Source: Ixodes scapularis (taxonomy: Eukaryota; Arthropoda; Arachnida; Ixodida; Ixodidae). From it: a stretch of DNA of 64,000 nucleotides. The notes under the pieces were generated by a model. It did not search any database. It worked only from the letters and a program-made list of their open reading frames with translations, and was not told the origin of the DNA. The stretch covers positions 84,540,243-84,604,242 of the forward strand of contig NW_024609835.1 in the NCBI RefSeq assembly GCF_016920785.2, written 5' to 3'. Of the stretch, positions 12,656 to 24,890 are shown piece after piece. Every line of letters starts with the position of its first letter. The stretch's first letter is position 1. The translations under genes were made by a program, and so were the position numbers.

Positions 12656-13945
12656 GGGCTCTATCGGGTTCACCACCATGACATGAACGAGCTCGTAAAA
12701 GCACTGGGAATACTTCCCTACCTCTAGTTTTCCTCTTACAGTCGCATTCGAATGTAGTCCCGTCCGTTGTAATTCTTGCACCGTCGAACGCACAAGTACA
12801 AGTATTCATCCGCACAGGGCTCTATCGGGTTCACCGCCGTGAGATGAACGATCTCGTAAAAGCACTGGGGATACTTCCCTACGTCGAGTTTTCCTCTTAC
12901 AGTCGCATGCGAATGTAGTGCCGTCCGTTGTAATCCTCGCACCGTCGAACGCACAAGTATAAGTATTCATCCGCGCAGGGCTCTATCGGGTTCACCGCCG
13001 TGAGATGAACGATCTCGTAAAAGCACTGGGAATACTTCCCTACGTCGAGTTTTCCTCTTACAGTCGCATGCGAATGTAGTGCCGTCCGTTGTGATCCTCG
13101 CACCGTCGAACGCACAAGTACAAGTATTCATCCGCGCAGGGCTCTATCGGGTTCACCGCCGTGAGATGAACGATCTCGTAAAAGCACTGGGGATACTTCC
13201 CTACGTCGAGTTTTCCTCTTACAGTCGCATGCGAATGTAGTCCCGTCCGTTGTAATCCTCGCACCGCCGAACGCACAAGTACAAGTATTCATCCGCGCAG
13301 GGCTCTATCGGGTTCACCACCGTGAGATGAACGATCTCGTAAAAGCACTGGGGATACTTCCCTACATCGAGTTTTCCTCTTACAGTCGCATGCGAATGTA
13401 GTCCCGTCCGTTGTAATCCTCGCACCGTCGAACGCACAAGTACAAGTATTCATCCGCGTAGGGCTCTATCGTGTTCACCGCCGTGAGATGAACGATCTCG
13501 TAAAAGCACTGGGAATACTTCCCTACGTCGAGTTTTCCTCTTACAGTCGCATGCGAATGTAGTGCCGTCCGTTGTAATTCTCGCACCGTCGAACGCACAA
13601 GTACAAGTATTCATCCGCGCAGGGCTCTATCGGGTTCACCGCCATGAGATGAACGATCTCGTAAAAGCACTGGGAATACTTCCCTACGTCGAGTTTTCCT
13701 CTTACAGTCGCATGCGAATGTAGTGCCGTCCGTTGTAATCCTCGCACCGTCGAACGCACAAGTACAAGTATTCATCCGCGCAGGGCTCTATCGGGTTCAC
13801 CGCCGTGAGATGAACGATCTCGTAAAAGCACTGGAAATACTTCCCTACGTCGAGTTTTTATCTACAGTCGCATGCGAATGTAGTCCCGTCCGTTGTAATC
13901 CTCGCACCGTCGAACGCACACGTATTTTGTTGAACCAGATATCCA
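12656..13945. repeat. Tandem array of 8 copies of a 161-bp unit
   Basis: GGGCTCTATCGGGTTCACC starts a new unit at about 12656, 12817, 12978, 13139, 13300, 13461, 13621 and 13783. Units differ by only a few substitutions each, except that the first and last are more diverged, as expected for array edges. Because 161 is not a multiple of three, the 72-codon open frames on the minus strand shift frame with each unit and are a by-product of the repeat, not a repeat protein. Sequence before the array (12550-12655) contains loosely repeated GGATGCGAATCGG motifs. Confidence 0.95.
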
Positions 13946-14145
13946 TCGCTGTCATGCAAGAACCCGCACACTACCGCAGACCACTGCCGGCCATCGTCAA
14001 CAAAACCACGTGACCCCTGTCTAAGTACCATGTGACGCCTGCGCTGCTCCGTGCTCCTATGCGTAGAGACGGAGTGCTCACTCTGAGGAGGAGGGCGCTC
14101 TCGCAAAAAAACACCCAATCAGGTCACCGCACCCTCTTTTTGACG
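13946..14145. repeat. Right flank of the dispersed repeat, shared with 11290-11525
   Basis: This is near-collinear with 11290-11525 (CCGCACACYACCRCAGACCA, GAGACGGAGTGCTC, CAGGTCACCGCA). It shows that the 161-bp array is embedded in a larger dispersed repeat. Confidence 0.75.
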
Positions 14146-14519
14146 CAGTGAGATGGTTTCGCCAGCTGCGAAAGCTTCGAAAATAACAAGGGGGAAAAAC
14201 GGTACAAAAGGATGGCGTGGCGACGTTGACACGCCGTCGCGTGCCTGGATGATTGAGACTGGTGTTAGCGTCGGCTGCGCTGATCATAAAACACAGTTTT
14301 GCATATGACGGTTTGACCGAAAAACCAAAATAACACAACACATTGTTTTATTCTTTTGCTGCGATATCAGTTATTAAGAAACTTCGCGGGTTTCGCGGCG
14401 TCTACCACACACTATATTGACCTGTGCCGTTTTCGGCCCTCCGCCAAAGGATTCCACATTCACGTCATGCCGCTGACGTCGCACCGCTCGACACGACTCC
14501 TACGTCACGCCACGCACCA

Positions 14520-14700
14520 CGTCACCTGTTACCTGGCGTCAGCGGACAGCATGACGTGACATTGTCATATCAGATCACGTTGCACAGTGACGTCACATGA
14601 CTTATAGTCACGTGATGTTATGACTTCACGTGACACGGTGACGTCACGTGAGAATTAGATGTCACGTGACAATACGTCGTCACGGACGCCATGACGGCAC
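14520..14700. repeat. Cluster of degenerate TCACGTGAC / TGACGTCAC motifs
   Basis: About ten CACGTGAC-, TGACGTCA- or GTCATGTGAC-like motifs are packed into 180 bp on both strands, in many short palindromic pairs. It resembles the minisatellite at 58838-59340. E-box/CRE-like core matches follow automatically from the repeat and are not evidence of regulation. Confidence 0.6.
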
Positions 14701-16745
14701 GTTGAAACATAAGCATGAGACTGCTGATAAGAAAAGCAATAGAAACAAAGCGTTTTCGCTAATTATGACTGAAATGTTTTCGGGCGATAAGACAAATAAA
14801 ACTATACTCGGCCTCGACTCCTTCGTGCTACGTTGTAAAGGCTGGCCCAGCATCCGTATTGCTCCAACTCTGTCGAAGTTATCCTCGACGTCAACTATCT
14901 TGTACTGCGTCACCAAGGCTCCACAGTACTCAAACCCTGTTAAACCTACACTCTTAGAAAAAAGGGTTTGTACAGTCCTCGCTAAAAGGAGGAACTCTCT
15001 TGAAACCTATGTTTCTTCAGAAATGAAGGGACTTTCCACCTAAAAGCAGGGGAGAAAAGTTAATCCGTTGCCCGCATCTCATTCTCGCGACCCGAATTGA
15101 GCCAATCGAGCTCAGTAAAGCTCAACGAGGACGCTACGCCTATTGTACGGGGTGAGAGAAGCAGCAAATCAAAGCGTAACACGAGCTTTCGCGAAGTGAA
15201 TTTATTTCCAAAACAATTGCTCCGCCCGCAGGTGAAAGCACTTGCCTTTCAAAAGTAGTCGCTCAGCCTTCTCGACGTCAGCACTGCGATGTTAAACGAA
15301 GACAACCTATACCCAGTTAGTTTGTGCACTACCTCTTACCTCTGCAATGCCTTCGTCAACCGCACATCACGGAGGAGTGGTAAACTATTCGCGACACCAA
15401 AAGCACGGTAACAAGAAATTATGGCGAAGCGTGAAGAAAGGCTAAATCGCTTGGCACCAGATGGCAGGGTCAGGCAGAGGAATTGCAAGTAGCTAGGCTA
15501 GGTGGCGCTATAGGTATTCATGTGCTACAATAAAGTATTTGTATTTGCTCACGTTACGATCGCGGTGGCAATTTTTCGTTGCGGCTTACGTTGACGCGGA
15601 TGCCACGTGAAAAAATAACAAGAACAAAAACTCTGGAGGAACTGCCCTTTTATTTTATTGATTTTTTTTAGTCCTCCCGGTCACTTATTACCGCGCATCG
15701 ATGGACGTTAAGCTTTATTGGACTGTGGCTCGTGCATGATGGTACGCTCGAATGCCGTTTTCATAGTCGCGTTTTCTGAGTGTTGCGAAGTTTTTAGACG
15801 GGGGTGGGGGATTAGCAGACGGATGGAGGTGAAACGGACGCCGACGCGCAACTTTCGTGTCGGCATCTCGCTGACACCGACACGGTGGCGACGATAGATG
15901 GCGGTGAAATAGCACACGATGCCGGAGGCCGCCGCGCGTCTGCTCGCAGGACTAGCAGGCGGTGTCAGACGCTAGACTAGACGCACCAGATGACGCGAAA
16001 GAGAGATAATAGGCTTTTCAATGTGTTTAGCCGACCAGCCAAGCCAATCCAATAGTAATGGGGTGAAGCACTGATCTCTAGAGCGTGCCGTGACCTCCAC
16101 CAAAATTACGCTTAACAAAATAAAAAAAAAAATTATGTTTATATTTTTGTGTTCTTGAGGAATTTTCTTAATTCACTATGCTGACTTCTTACGATAAACT
16201 ATTCATGCATGTATAGCTACTCAACATTCTCAAGGAAGCTCGAACATATGACCTATTAAAAGCCCTGTTTAAAAGTTTGTTGTGCCTTTTCAAAAATAGT
16301 GGATGTAGTACTTACGCACCTTATCCCATATGTTACACTCCAAAACTACATTTCGACGCTCAGTGCACTGAAGTCGAACTCACGGGCGGCTTGATAGCTG
16401 TGTGATATAACTTACTAAATAGCTAATGTACATACGTATCAAATACTACAAAAAAAAATAGACAAAACAAAACAAGTTTTTTTCTGGTCCAAATCGCTAC
16501 CTTGAAACAGGTTTTAAAGCAGGGCAATGAAAAGCTTGAGTCTGGCACGGAGCCAGGATTGTGCTTCTAGGGGGGGGGGGGGGCTGTGACAAAATGCTGA
16601 ATGAGGGGGTGGGCGGAGAGGAGGTTCCAGCAAAATGGACGATCCCGGGGGGGCCCGGCCTTATGGCTACGTGTCTGGCATGGGTGTTTTTCTTTAGTCT
16701 TTAACACGTACAATATCTATTTTAATAAGCTTTTCTTTTAATAAT
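14701..16745. other. Noncoding DNA
   Basis: No gene could be supported. A G-run lies at 16570-16583. Frames near 14648-15043 and 15708-15917 have no recognisable domain. ACACTCTTAGAAAAAAGGG at about 14949 looks like a transposon terminus, but no matching end was found. Confidence 0.45.
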
Positions 16746-16829
16746 ATTTTATAGATGCCTGGTGAGCGACACGCCATTGGTTGTTACGTAACAACCAATG
16801 GCGTGTCGCTCACCAGGCATCTATAAAAT
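16746..16829. repeat. Perfect 84-bp palindrome, no spacer
   Basis: The 42-bp arms 16746-16787 and 16788-16829 are exact reverse complements meeting at GTTAC|GTAAC. The outer end is ATTTTATAGATGCC. It can extrude as a cruciform. It could be a young foldback insertion or an inverted-read artefact at an assembly junction. Confidence 0.97.
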
Positions 16830-16852
16830 CTATATTTTTTTGTGTAGATAAA

Positions 16853-16880
16853 CCGAAGGCTGGCTAACGCCAGCCTTCGG
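16853..16880. repeat. Short perfect hairpin
   Basis: CCGAAGGCTGGC and GCCAGCCTTCGG pair around a TAAC loop. With the T-rich sequence around it, it resembles a bacterial intrinsic terminator, but in this eukaryotic context it is just another inverted repeat, 24 bp from the 84-bp palindrome. Confidence 0.9.
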
Positions 16881-16884
16881 CTTT

Positions 16885-17010
16885 TAATAAAACTTCAGTT
16901 GATAGTCAGCGCTCGTCCTGTGCTCTACTCTCGTTGTCCTCGTCTTTCTTGCGCGCTGTTCCCAATTTCTTAAGCCATGAACCAACTCGCCTGCTGTTGG
17001 TTCAGGACTT
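16885..17010 (+). mobile_element. Solo copy of a Penelope-associated terminal segment
   Basis: Read on the minus strand it begins CAGGCGAGTTGGTTCATGG, then AACAGCGCGCAAGAAAGACG, CACAGGACGAGCGCTGACT and AACTGAAGTTTTATT. The GGCGAGTTGGTT start is shared with 32384, 38402, 48049 and 60127. It is the one copy without a perfect palindrome. It abuts the 3' end of the LINE relic. Assignment to Penelope-like elements follows from the 60.1-kb copy, which sits at the end of a Penelope-like coding relic. Confidence 0.55.
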
Positions 17011-18915
17011 GTAGTTGTTTGACCTGGCGAGAGAATTCAACGAGAGAGAGTTCCAATGATCCTCTGTCCCACCTGTCCCAAACCGTCCTAATTAGTTTTA
17101 CGGCATTCAATTATTTCTAAGATTATTTGCGTCAGTCTTTTAATCCCCTATTTGTTATCGTAATGTCCTTGTTATCTATTCTTCCATTCTCGTCTGCAAA
17201 TACTAGCGCTTCGACCAAATCTGTCGTCCTCTCTGGGAGTGTGGGAGCAAGCCCCGTACACTTCGATACCACACGTTCTATTGTCTCGCCCTCCCCTTGG
17301 CATACGGGACACCGGATATCAGTTGCCTCAAACCTTACACTGTATGTCCTTGTCCTCAATACTCCTGTTGTAGCCTCAAGTAACAACGAGCTTCCCCGTA
17401 AATTTTCATGCCTAGAGCAACTAAATGAGCTACGCTTAGAGTATCAGCACTCTGTTCCCCCGTATTTTTATGGGCGCCGCCATCTTGGTGCTTAGTGGAG
17501 AGCAGAGGCCACTGCCGAACTTCGCGATTAAAAAGTGCGACTTCCTCAGCATTAAATTCGGAGTTAGGGAGCTCATGTAATATTGTTCAGCTCTTTCGCG
17601 AACTGTTTAAACATTTGTGGAAGACGAAAAAGCGTTTTTTTTTTTTTTTTTGTGATTTCAGATAACTGGCAACCATAATTTTAAGCCCCAAGAAGGATAA
17701 GGGTCGTTTCTTTAAAACGTTGCTTATTTAGGGGATATAATGATGCCGATCATATTTTCTTATTTCTTGTTTTGTCACATATGTACATAGAGAAAGCTGA
17801 TTTAATCTGCTTTATTTCCTTCCCCCATTTTCCTTTCTGCTCTTACTTCTTTGTCTACAGAGATAGTCTGCTCTCTCTGCCACAGCACTAGACTTTTGTT
17901 ATCTAAATGTCGGATTTTGGGTTCGGTTTGTCCTTTCAAGGTTCAGTGTTAAGCGGAGGAGAAAGAGGGAGGAGGAGGAGTAGGTGAGGAAGAAAGACGA
18001 GAAGCATATCGTCTCCTCCGTAGCCGTCCCCTGCGAATTACAGCTGCGCTCTAATTCGGCATTACAGGGAGTTGTAAACTTATTTCTTTTCTTTTTTTAA
18101 TAAATGCTTATATATCTTTCTCACGCATCGCGTAAATTCCAATTTGTCTAGTTTTTGTTCAAACTTAAATTTACTGATCGTCTCTTTAACTTCGAAAAAT
18201 TCCCAGCCAATGTCCCGCTGCACTCCTTCATTTGGTGTATTCCCGTGTGCCTCCAGTAGTATACTCTGCCCACGCTCATCTGTTGCGTATCTAAGCACGA
18301 CTGGAATTGACATTTTATGCATAATACCGCTTTGCCAAACAACAAACCCGGCACTATGACTCCTTCCCATATTGTTCTAAGTACTTCATATATATTAAAA
18401 ATTCATAGTAACTTATGGTTCATAATCGTTGAATTTCTTTTTTCTTTGTTTTAATATATTTTTCGATGCGATTTTAAGTATTGTTTTTCTCATTCAGCCA
18501 TCCTCCCAAATATTTATACTTCGCCACGTCTTCTTTTAAAGTGTCTCCTGATTCCAGTGGGTCCCCTTTGTCGTCGCTAAAGACCATTATGTCTGATTTG
18601 TCGGTGCTAAATTTTAGGCCCTGAAAACTTCATATTCTCCACAAATCTTAACAAGCTCCTGTAAGCTGTCCCGCCTATCCGCTAGGAGTACAATGTCGTT
18701 TTTGAAGAAGAATCCTGGTACGACTGGGTTTACTTCTTCCCTCCCTTCATATACGACACATCAAAACCTAGATTAAACTTTTCTCATTTCTTTTCCAATC
18801 TACTCAGGTATGTTATAAAAAGAAGGGGCGATAGAGGGCAACCCTGGATAAGTCGTCTTTTTATCGCTGCTCGTTCCGTTACTTCCGCTTCCTTTGTTAC
18901 CACCCTCTTATTATT
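17011..18915 (-). pseudogene. Decayed non-LTR retrotransposon (LINE), reverse transcriptase part
   Basis: Reading on the minus strand from 18915, the fragments come in the order expected for a LINE ORF2. The RT block GCPLSPLLF lies near 18822-18850. A DRRDSLQELVKICGEYE-like helix and KSDIMVFSDDKGDPLESGD follow (about 18540-18690), then a KYKYLGG-like block near 18500. GQSILLEAHGNTPNEGVQ comes next (about 18195-18290), and the C-terminal zinc-knuckle segment starting CPVC with ETIERVVSKC lies near 17240-17310. In that knuckle the usual His is Arg. Many stops and frameshifts break it, and 17500-18060 is unrelated inserted sequence. It reaches the solo terminal segment at 17010. The clade is not determined. 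Confidence 0.8.
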
Positions 18916-19227
18916 CCCGTATGGACCTTCCGCACACGCGCCAGAGCGAGCACAGCTTCCATTGCTGACCTTTTCTTGTCTTACCGAAATATCGAGCCAC
19001 TAAAACGGGCGTTGACGACCCTCCACAACGGCCAATGCTGGGAAGAAGAGCACAAACAAATCTAAAATAACAGTAACTTCTCCTGCTATGGTAATGATGA
19101 AGGGAAGTAAACAGAATCAGATGAAAGAAAAACTGAAGGTCTTTGATGTCGGCTCCCACGCATAGCTGCTGCAAAACGCCTATACCTTTCGTAAAAGCCT
19201 AAACAAATGTGCAATTGCACACATGAA

Positions 19228-19870
19228 AGAGCGCCAGTGTTGCCAACCGCAACACTGGCAACACTGGCGCTCTTCCACATTACCGAACAAATCACCATTC
19301 CTTTTTTACTCCTATAGACGTTCCCAAGTACGACCTTTGGGCGCCGCCATGTCGCTGCAGGTGAGGCTAGATCGTCGGATAGTCATGCAATGCTGAGGCG
19401 TACCCACGGCCTCAGCAATACTTGACAATCAGACGATCTATCCACAAAAGACGCAAGATGGCGGCTCCCAGAGGCCGTACTTGCAAAGTGATCCGATGGA
19501 GCCAATGCGGAGCACGCGTTCGTCTGCTTCTTTCGCAGGGGCTGTAGTGACGTCAGAACGCCGAGCTCTGGTTGGCTTTGATTGGACGATAGTGGGTGAA
19601 CCTCAGGGCAGCTTACTTTGAGGTCTACCCACTATCCTTTAATCAGAGCCAATCGAAGCTCGGCGTTCTGACGTCAGAACAGCCACCTGCCAATGAAGCA
19701 TACGAGCTTGCGCTCCGCATTAAGCATTGCCAAAAGTGCATCGTGGAGGCTCTCATTGTCTTTGTGGCTTTGCTCTCACCGACTCAACTAATCACGCACA
19801 AGGAATGCGCATCATTACGGCACATTCACTGTGCGTGATTGGTTTAGTCGCTGATAGCAAAGACAGAAAG
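19228..19870. repeat. Cluster of four adjacent inverted repeats
   Basis: Four hairpins follow one another. The first, 19228-19273, has exact 17-bp arms AGAGCGCCAGTGTTGCC. The second, 19326-19481, has arms including AAGTACG, GCCGCCAT and TAGATCGTC. The third, 19505-19721, has long arms with ACGTCAGAACGCCGAGC on one side and its complement on the other. The fourth, about 19754-19870, has arms ending in ATCACGCACA. No protein coding is seen. They may be remains of several short foldback elements. Confidence 0.8.
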
Positions 19871-21716
19871 ACGACGAGCGCCGTGATGTCGCACTTTTGG
19901 TCCTGCTTGATTGATTCCTGAAGGTTTTAGTGTCGGCTGGAGTCGGACTCAACAGTGGCGTGAAAAAACACGCGTCGAGCATGTGCCGTGGAAAATGTCT
20001 CCTATATACTGGGCCCGGACTAGAATTGGTACAATATATGAAGCCATTTGCTTCTAGCGAAGGCGGCTTTCGCTTACGCATTGGCTTTCGGTCCGAAACG
20101 AAGATGGATCACCCACAGATCACGACAAAGCGGCACACAGCCGGCAGCGACGTGACGCCCACGGACACCGGAAGATATAAACAAATCGAGATGCCTTTTA
20201 TTTATTGAGCGAAGAGCTAGCTTCTTGTAAAATCTCCAGTAAAAAAAAAAAAGATAGATTATAGGGATGGGATGTGTCAAACAACAGATGTGAAAGGTTT
20301 CGCCGGAGTCTGTTGTATTGAAAAGCTTATTGCTTTTAAGAAAATTGTTTTCGCGGTTAAAATATTGTTTATACAGTTTTAGTACGCTCTTCTTAGATTG
20401 AATAGAAAACATTTTGTTACAGACCATTCTACCGGCCCCTGTATAGGTGTATATATAGATATTTATTAATTTATATTACACTTTATATCTACTCGTGGAC
20501 AGAAATGTTTATAACAGTTTGACGTATAAGTTTTTTTATAGAACATAACCTTACGAAGAACCAGTTGTTCATACTTGTTTTATATTTTGAACGAATAGTG
20601 CGTGCAAAAAAAAAATAAACAGGGTGTTGAGGAAGTTGTTTCCACGGGCTCGTCTAAAAGCGAACGCAACTCGCACTCAATGGAAACACATGTCAGACGT
20701 TCTTTCCACCCTTAATTTAAAAAGCTAGCGGCAAATGTTTACATTTTTTACTGCCATCCTCGTAGCTGATTTTCTCAGATGCATCATATACACGTGCCAA
20801 TTTCTGGAACAATTTGAAACAACCCCTTTACATAGGTCGGATTCAAGAGTTCGCTTACAACGTAGCTATAGACGAGCCTCCGAAATGTTGCTGCCTGAAA
20901 AACAATCCCTGTGTCGGTAAATCCAGCAAATCGCCGGTGCCTGATTAACTCACCGAAAGCCACCTCTCACCGACTAGAAGTTCTCGTCTTTAAGATAAAC
21001 AGAGAAAACATGCCATCAGAGCAATTCAAGATACGCGCTTGCTAATCCCGCAAGATCGCGCTTGCCGCTGTGCTTTCAGCGCTCGCTGTGCCGAAAGCAC
21101 AGCGAGTGCCGAAAGCACTCGCTTTGCTTTTGGAATAACAATTGTGCTCTGGCGGCCTATATAAATGATAACATGATTTTATTTGACATGAATTTGCATA
21201 TAGAAACGAGTTGGCCCACTAAAACAAAAATGGTTAAAACTCTTATTCGTATTAGGTGATAACGTGGACGCGGTGTGATATTAGATGTCAACGCTTCTGA
21301 TAATAGGGAATATAAAAAGAATTAAAACTCCTTTTAAAAAGAATAACTAGGTTATAACCCGCTTTAAAAGTTCATTATGACAGAAAACCCAGAGTACACG
21401 CAGTCATCGTTCTCTATGACCCCCTCCCTCTCCCCCTAACGAACCTCAAGGCTGGGTCCAGCACTCCTCCCTCTCCCACCACCCCGGCCCCAGAAGACTC
21501 CCATACTCCGGCTCATCCTACGATGAACTAAAGCGCAATGCTACAGGCCACCAGTTCCAATCACGAGCCTATTAGAAACCACGTGGTATATTTTCTCCGT
21601 TATACGTACCAGCGCGCCAAGGCGCGTCATGCGGAGGCGAGTTTTTCGTCTCCTTATCGAGCCCTCGCGGCGGCACCGTCTGCTTGCTATTACTGAAGAC
21701 TACTGAAAAGTGATTC
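19871..21716. other. Noncoding DNA
   Basis: No gene was recognised. Small GC-rich palindromes occur at 21060-21115 (alternating GCTGTGCTTTC / GAAAGCACAGC and AGTGCCGAAAGCACT). The rest is AT-rich with no conserved frame. Confidence 0.45.
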
Positions 21717-22732
21717 AACGTCAGTTCCTGCAATGATGATTCGGGTCATAATTTAGATATTTTTGTTAAAAATATATATATATATGAAATCCATGTTCTT
21801 GGAAGGAACATTTGGCTCTATATGAACGCCGAAACATTTTCTTTTTCGATGAGATATAAAACAGAGAAGCTCAAGGGCGTGGAAATTAAAAAGGTTTGAC
21901 AATGCTACTTTGCACAGTCGTCATTTCCTCATCGAAGCTTTTACGTCACCATAACTTTTTAATGTGTTTTACAAAAGATATACAACGCTTACACAAAAAA
22001 TTAAAAATATCAATAAAATATTTCTTTGCAAACAAAGAAATCAAACATTGCAGCAAAACGCATTTCAGAGACATGTTCACAATTTTTGTTTTTTTCAAAT
22101 AAACCATATTTTATAATACATTACAAAACGTATCAAATTGCGCGTTTTTAAATCTCTTTTAAGAATATATAAAGATGATATGCCCACCCTTAATTATCTT
22201 TTTGTTATTAACACGGAAATGCGACTGATTTCTCAAAATATGGAAAGATTGGGCGTCGATATTAAAAAGAAAAACTCCATCTTTTATTTTATTTAAACTC
22301 CTCTCGGCACTTTACGGTGACTTGAACTAAGCGGTGATGGCAAAAGATTGAGTAACATATGACCTCCGAACGGCAAAAGCTAAGACCAATCTTCACTCCG
22401 AAGGCGAGCAGACGTCTTCGTCATAGCGGCTTTGCCGCACAGCACCCCAACATTTGGAGCGTTAGTTATGTTATGTATTTTATATTATTACATTTTTTTT
22501 TATAAGGGGCGAGTATTAGTGACGTGAAACAGGACTTTGAGCTGGAATACCATTAATTAGCTTACAATACATAAAGAAAACGGCCCCACTCTGCAAATTC
22601 GCTAACTATGCATACACAAGCTTAAAACTATCAGTTCCGCGAGTGGCCATGTATACATCCGGCCTCTCGGCATATGATGACTTTACAGATGAGATGCCTG
22701 GATTCGTCTCAGAGGTTTTACGGTAGTCCACT

Positions 22733-24279
22733 TTGCTTGCTTCACCACACGAAACTCTTCAACTCGAAGACAGTTGTGAGCACTGCGCGGAGTGGTTTGA
22801 CGCGTTCCGCGAAGCGCTGAAGGCATGCAGTTCCCACCAGGAACGCAAGCGATTGTACACGCTTCTGCCACCAAGCATCTCGAAGGAAATGTATTACGTC
22901 TGGTGCCGGAAGCGACTGCCTACATGATTGGTCAAACAAGAAAACTGAAGCGCAAAGGTGGTGTATGGGCAACCCGTGATCCCTACATGGGGAGAAAGGC
23001 GAATGCCGAAGACCCGTGGATTGCAATTGAGTACTACACACGCCACGACCTCGCATGCTCTGTTCAAACCTCGAACAAAAAGGACGTCGTCAAAGCCAGG
23101 ATCAGCGACATGTCCAAAGTTGTAAAACGCTTTATGACCTGCTCTGTTAAGGAAGCTTACCAGCTGTTCAGGAGGGACCATGCCCATCCAGAACTAGAAA
23201 TCTCCAAATTTTATTCCCTACGACCAAAATTGATTAAAAAAAAAAGTCCCGAGCGCGAGGTGTGCGCATGCATATATCGCGTCAATTTCCAGTTGCTTTT
23301 AAAGGCAATAACAAATTCCCCAAAGAAAACATTTACTGAAGACGACCTCAAGCGCATCTTATCTCTGCTGCACTCCACAGAACGATTGCGTCCCGCGCCG
23401 TTGCGAAAAGTGGCCAAACACCCAGAGCATCTCGCTGCAGTCGTTCCATCTGGACCAAGACGAAGATATTGGGCTTGCATCAAAAAGGTTATGGACACTT
23501 GCGCCTTTCTGCGGGAACTAGAGAGCGAAAAAGATATGAGGAAGTTCTTACATCCGAAGCCTGATGACACAAGAACCTCCTTACCACACATGACACAAGA
23601 ACCTCCTTACCACACAAGGCAGTGATGTTCCACTTCGATTTTGCGGAAAAGTGAACAGTACTCTTCCCAACCGAAGTGCAGTGTTTTCATTGGAAAAAAC
23701 TAAAGTGTCTATCTTCACAGTGTGGTTATGTCCACGCAAGGCACGCAAAGCTTTGCCATTGTCAGCGATAGGACACGACACATGAAACAGCTCACGCTCT
23801 TCTAGCAACAGAGGCCATAAAAGAGTATGTTGATGAATATTATTTAGTCTTTTCTGAAGTAATTCTTTTATCAGACGAAGCGGCGATGCATTTTAACTTA
23901 TCGCTTCCAATTGCAGGAATTGTCTCGGAAGCCGTACACTTCGGCAAGATGGATCTTTTCAGCCACTGGACACGGAAAAAACGCTTGTTATGGAGTAGGT
24001 GGTGTTCTTAAACACCACGCAACGCTCACTAACTTGAGCTCTTCGCTCAACTCAACGATTTTTACAGCTAAAGGCTTTGTGGGAGTGCTACGTGAAAAAG
24101 TAACAAATGACACCATGTTCCACCTGTCTGCGGAACGGGTTCGAGAGTTTTGTGGGGTGAAGCAAGCTGAGTGGACCACCGTAAAACCTGTGAGAGGAAT
24201 CCAGGCATCTCATTTGTGGAAGTCATTATATGCCCAGGGGCAGGGTGCATACATGGCCACTCGCGCAACTGAGTTTTAA
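22733..24279 (+). pseudogene. Broken ORF of a TE-associated protein family with a SAT(S/G)HGK motif
   Basis: Three in-order fragments lie on the plus strand. The first, ending KRLYTLLPPSIS (about 22733-22890), shifts into a 266-codon frame (22825-23625) that includes GGVWATRDPYMGRK, VKRFMTCSVKEAYQLF and CIYRVNFQLLLKAI. After a gap comes a 122-codon frame (23911-24279) with FSATGHGKNACYGVGGVLKH and a C-terminal RGIQASHLWKSLYA. I know this combination from many unannotated animal repeat proteins, where the motif usually reads SATSHGKxxxDGVGG; here the Asp is Tyr. The biochemical role of the family is not known to me, and transposase is an inference. The frameshift, gap and motif change mark it as inactive. 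Confidence 0.65.
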
Positions 24280-24699
24280 GCTGATGTGCATAGTTAGCGA
24301 ATTTGCAGAGTGGGGCCGTTTTGTTTGTGTGAATTGCAAGCTAATTATTGGTATTCCAGCTCAAAGTCCCTTTTCGGGTCACTAATACTTCCCCCTTATG
24401 AAAAAAGGAATTTTAATAATATAAAATATATGCCATAACTAACGCTGAAAATGTTTGGTGTTGTGCGGCAGAGCCACTATGACGAAAACGTCGGCTTGCT
24501 CCGAGTGAAGGTTCGTCGTAGCTTTTCCCGTTCGGAGGTAATATGTATTTTCAGGTTCATCACAGGTTAGTTCAAGTCACTCCAAAGTGCCAAGAGGAGT
24601 TTAAAGAAAACAAAAGATGGAGTATTTTTGAAATATTGACGCCCAATCTTCCCTTACGAAAATGTCAGATATGGCCCCGATATATTTTATATACGCCCA

Positions 24700-24890
24700 G
24701 ATATGATGATATAAGCACCGTATAGGGCCATATAAGTGCGTAAATACGGCCAGATAGTGTCATATCAGTGCGCAGATACTGCCGTATAGGGCCATATAAG
24801 TGCGTAAATACGTCCAGATAGTGCCATATCAGTGCGCAGATAGTGGCGTATCGGGCCATATAAGTGCGTAAATACGCGTCCACATATCGC
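24700..24890. repeat. 64-bp tandem satellite, about 3 copies
   Basis: CGTAT(A/C)GGGCCATATAAGTG recurs at about 24719, 24783 and 24847, each followed by GTAAATACGxCCAGATAGTG or a close variant and ATATCAGTGCGCAGATA. It belongs to the CCTTAC-ended satellite found again, with different units, at 52385-52625. Confidence 0.85.

Noticed and set aside
12736..13759. Run of six minus-strand frames of 72 codons with near-identical sequence
   Set aside because: They come from the 161-bp array. The unit is not a multiple of three, so each frame is offset and they cannot be one repeat protein. They have no known domain.
12656..13945. CRISPR-like periodic array
   Set aside because: The whole 161-bp unit is repeated with no unique spacers, and the context is eukaryotic.
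14940..15060. Possible transposon terminus ACACTCTTAGAAAAAAGGG
   Set aside because: No matching inverted end or flanking duplication was found within several kb.
16853..16890. Rho-independent terminator look-alike
   Set aside because: Bacterial terminators have no role in this eukaryotic sequence, and the region is full of unrelated hairpins.
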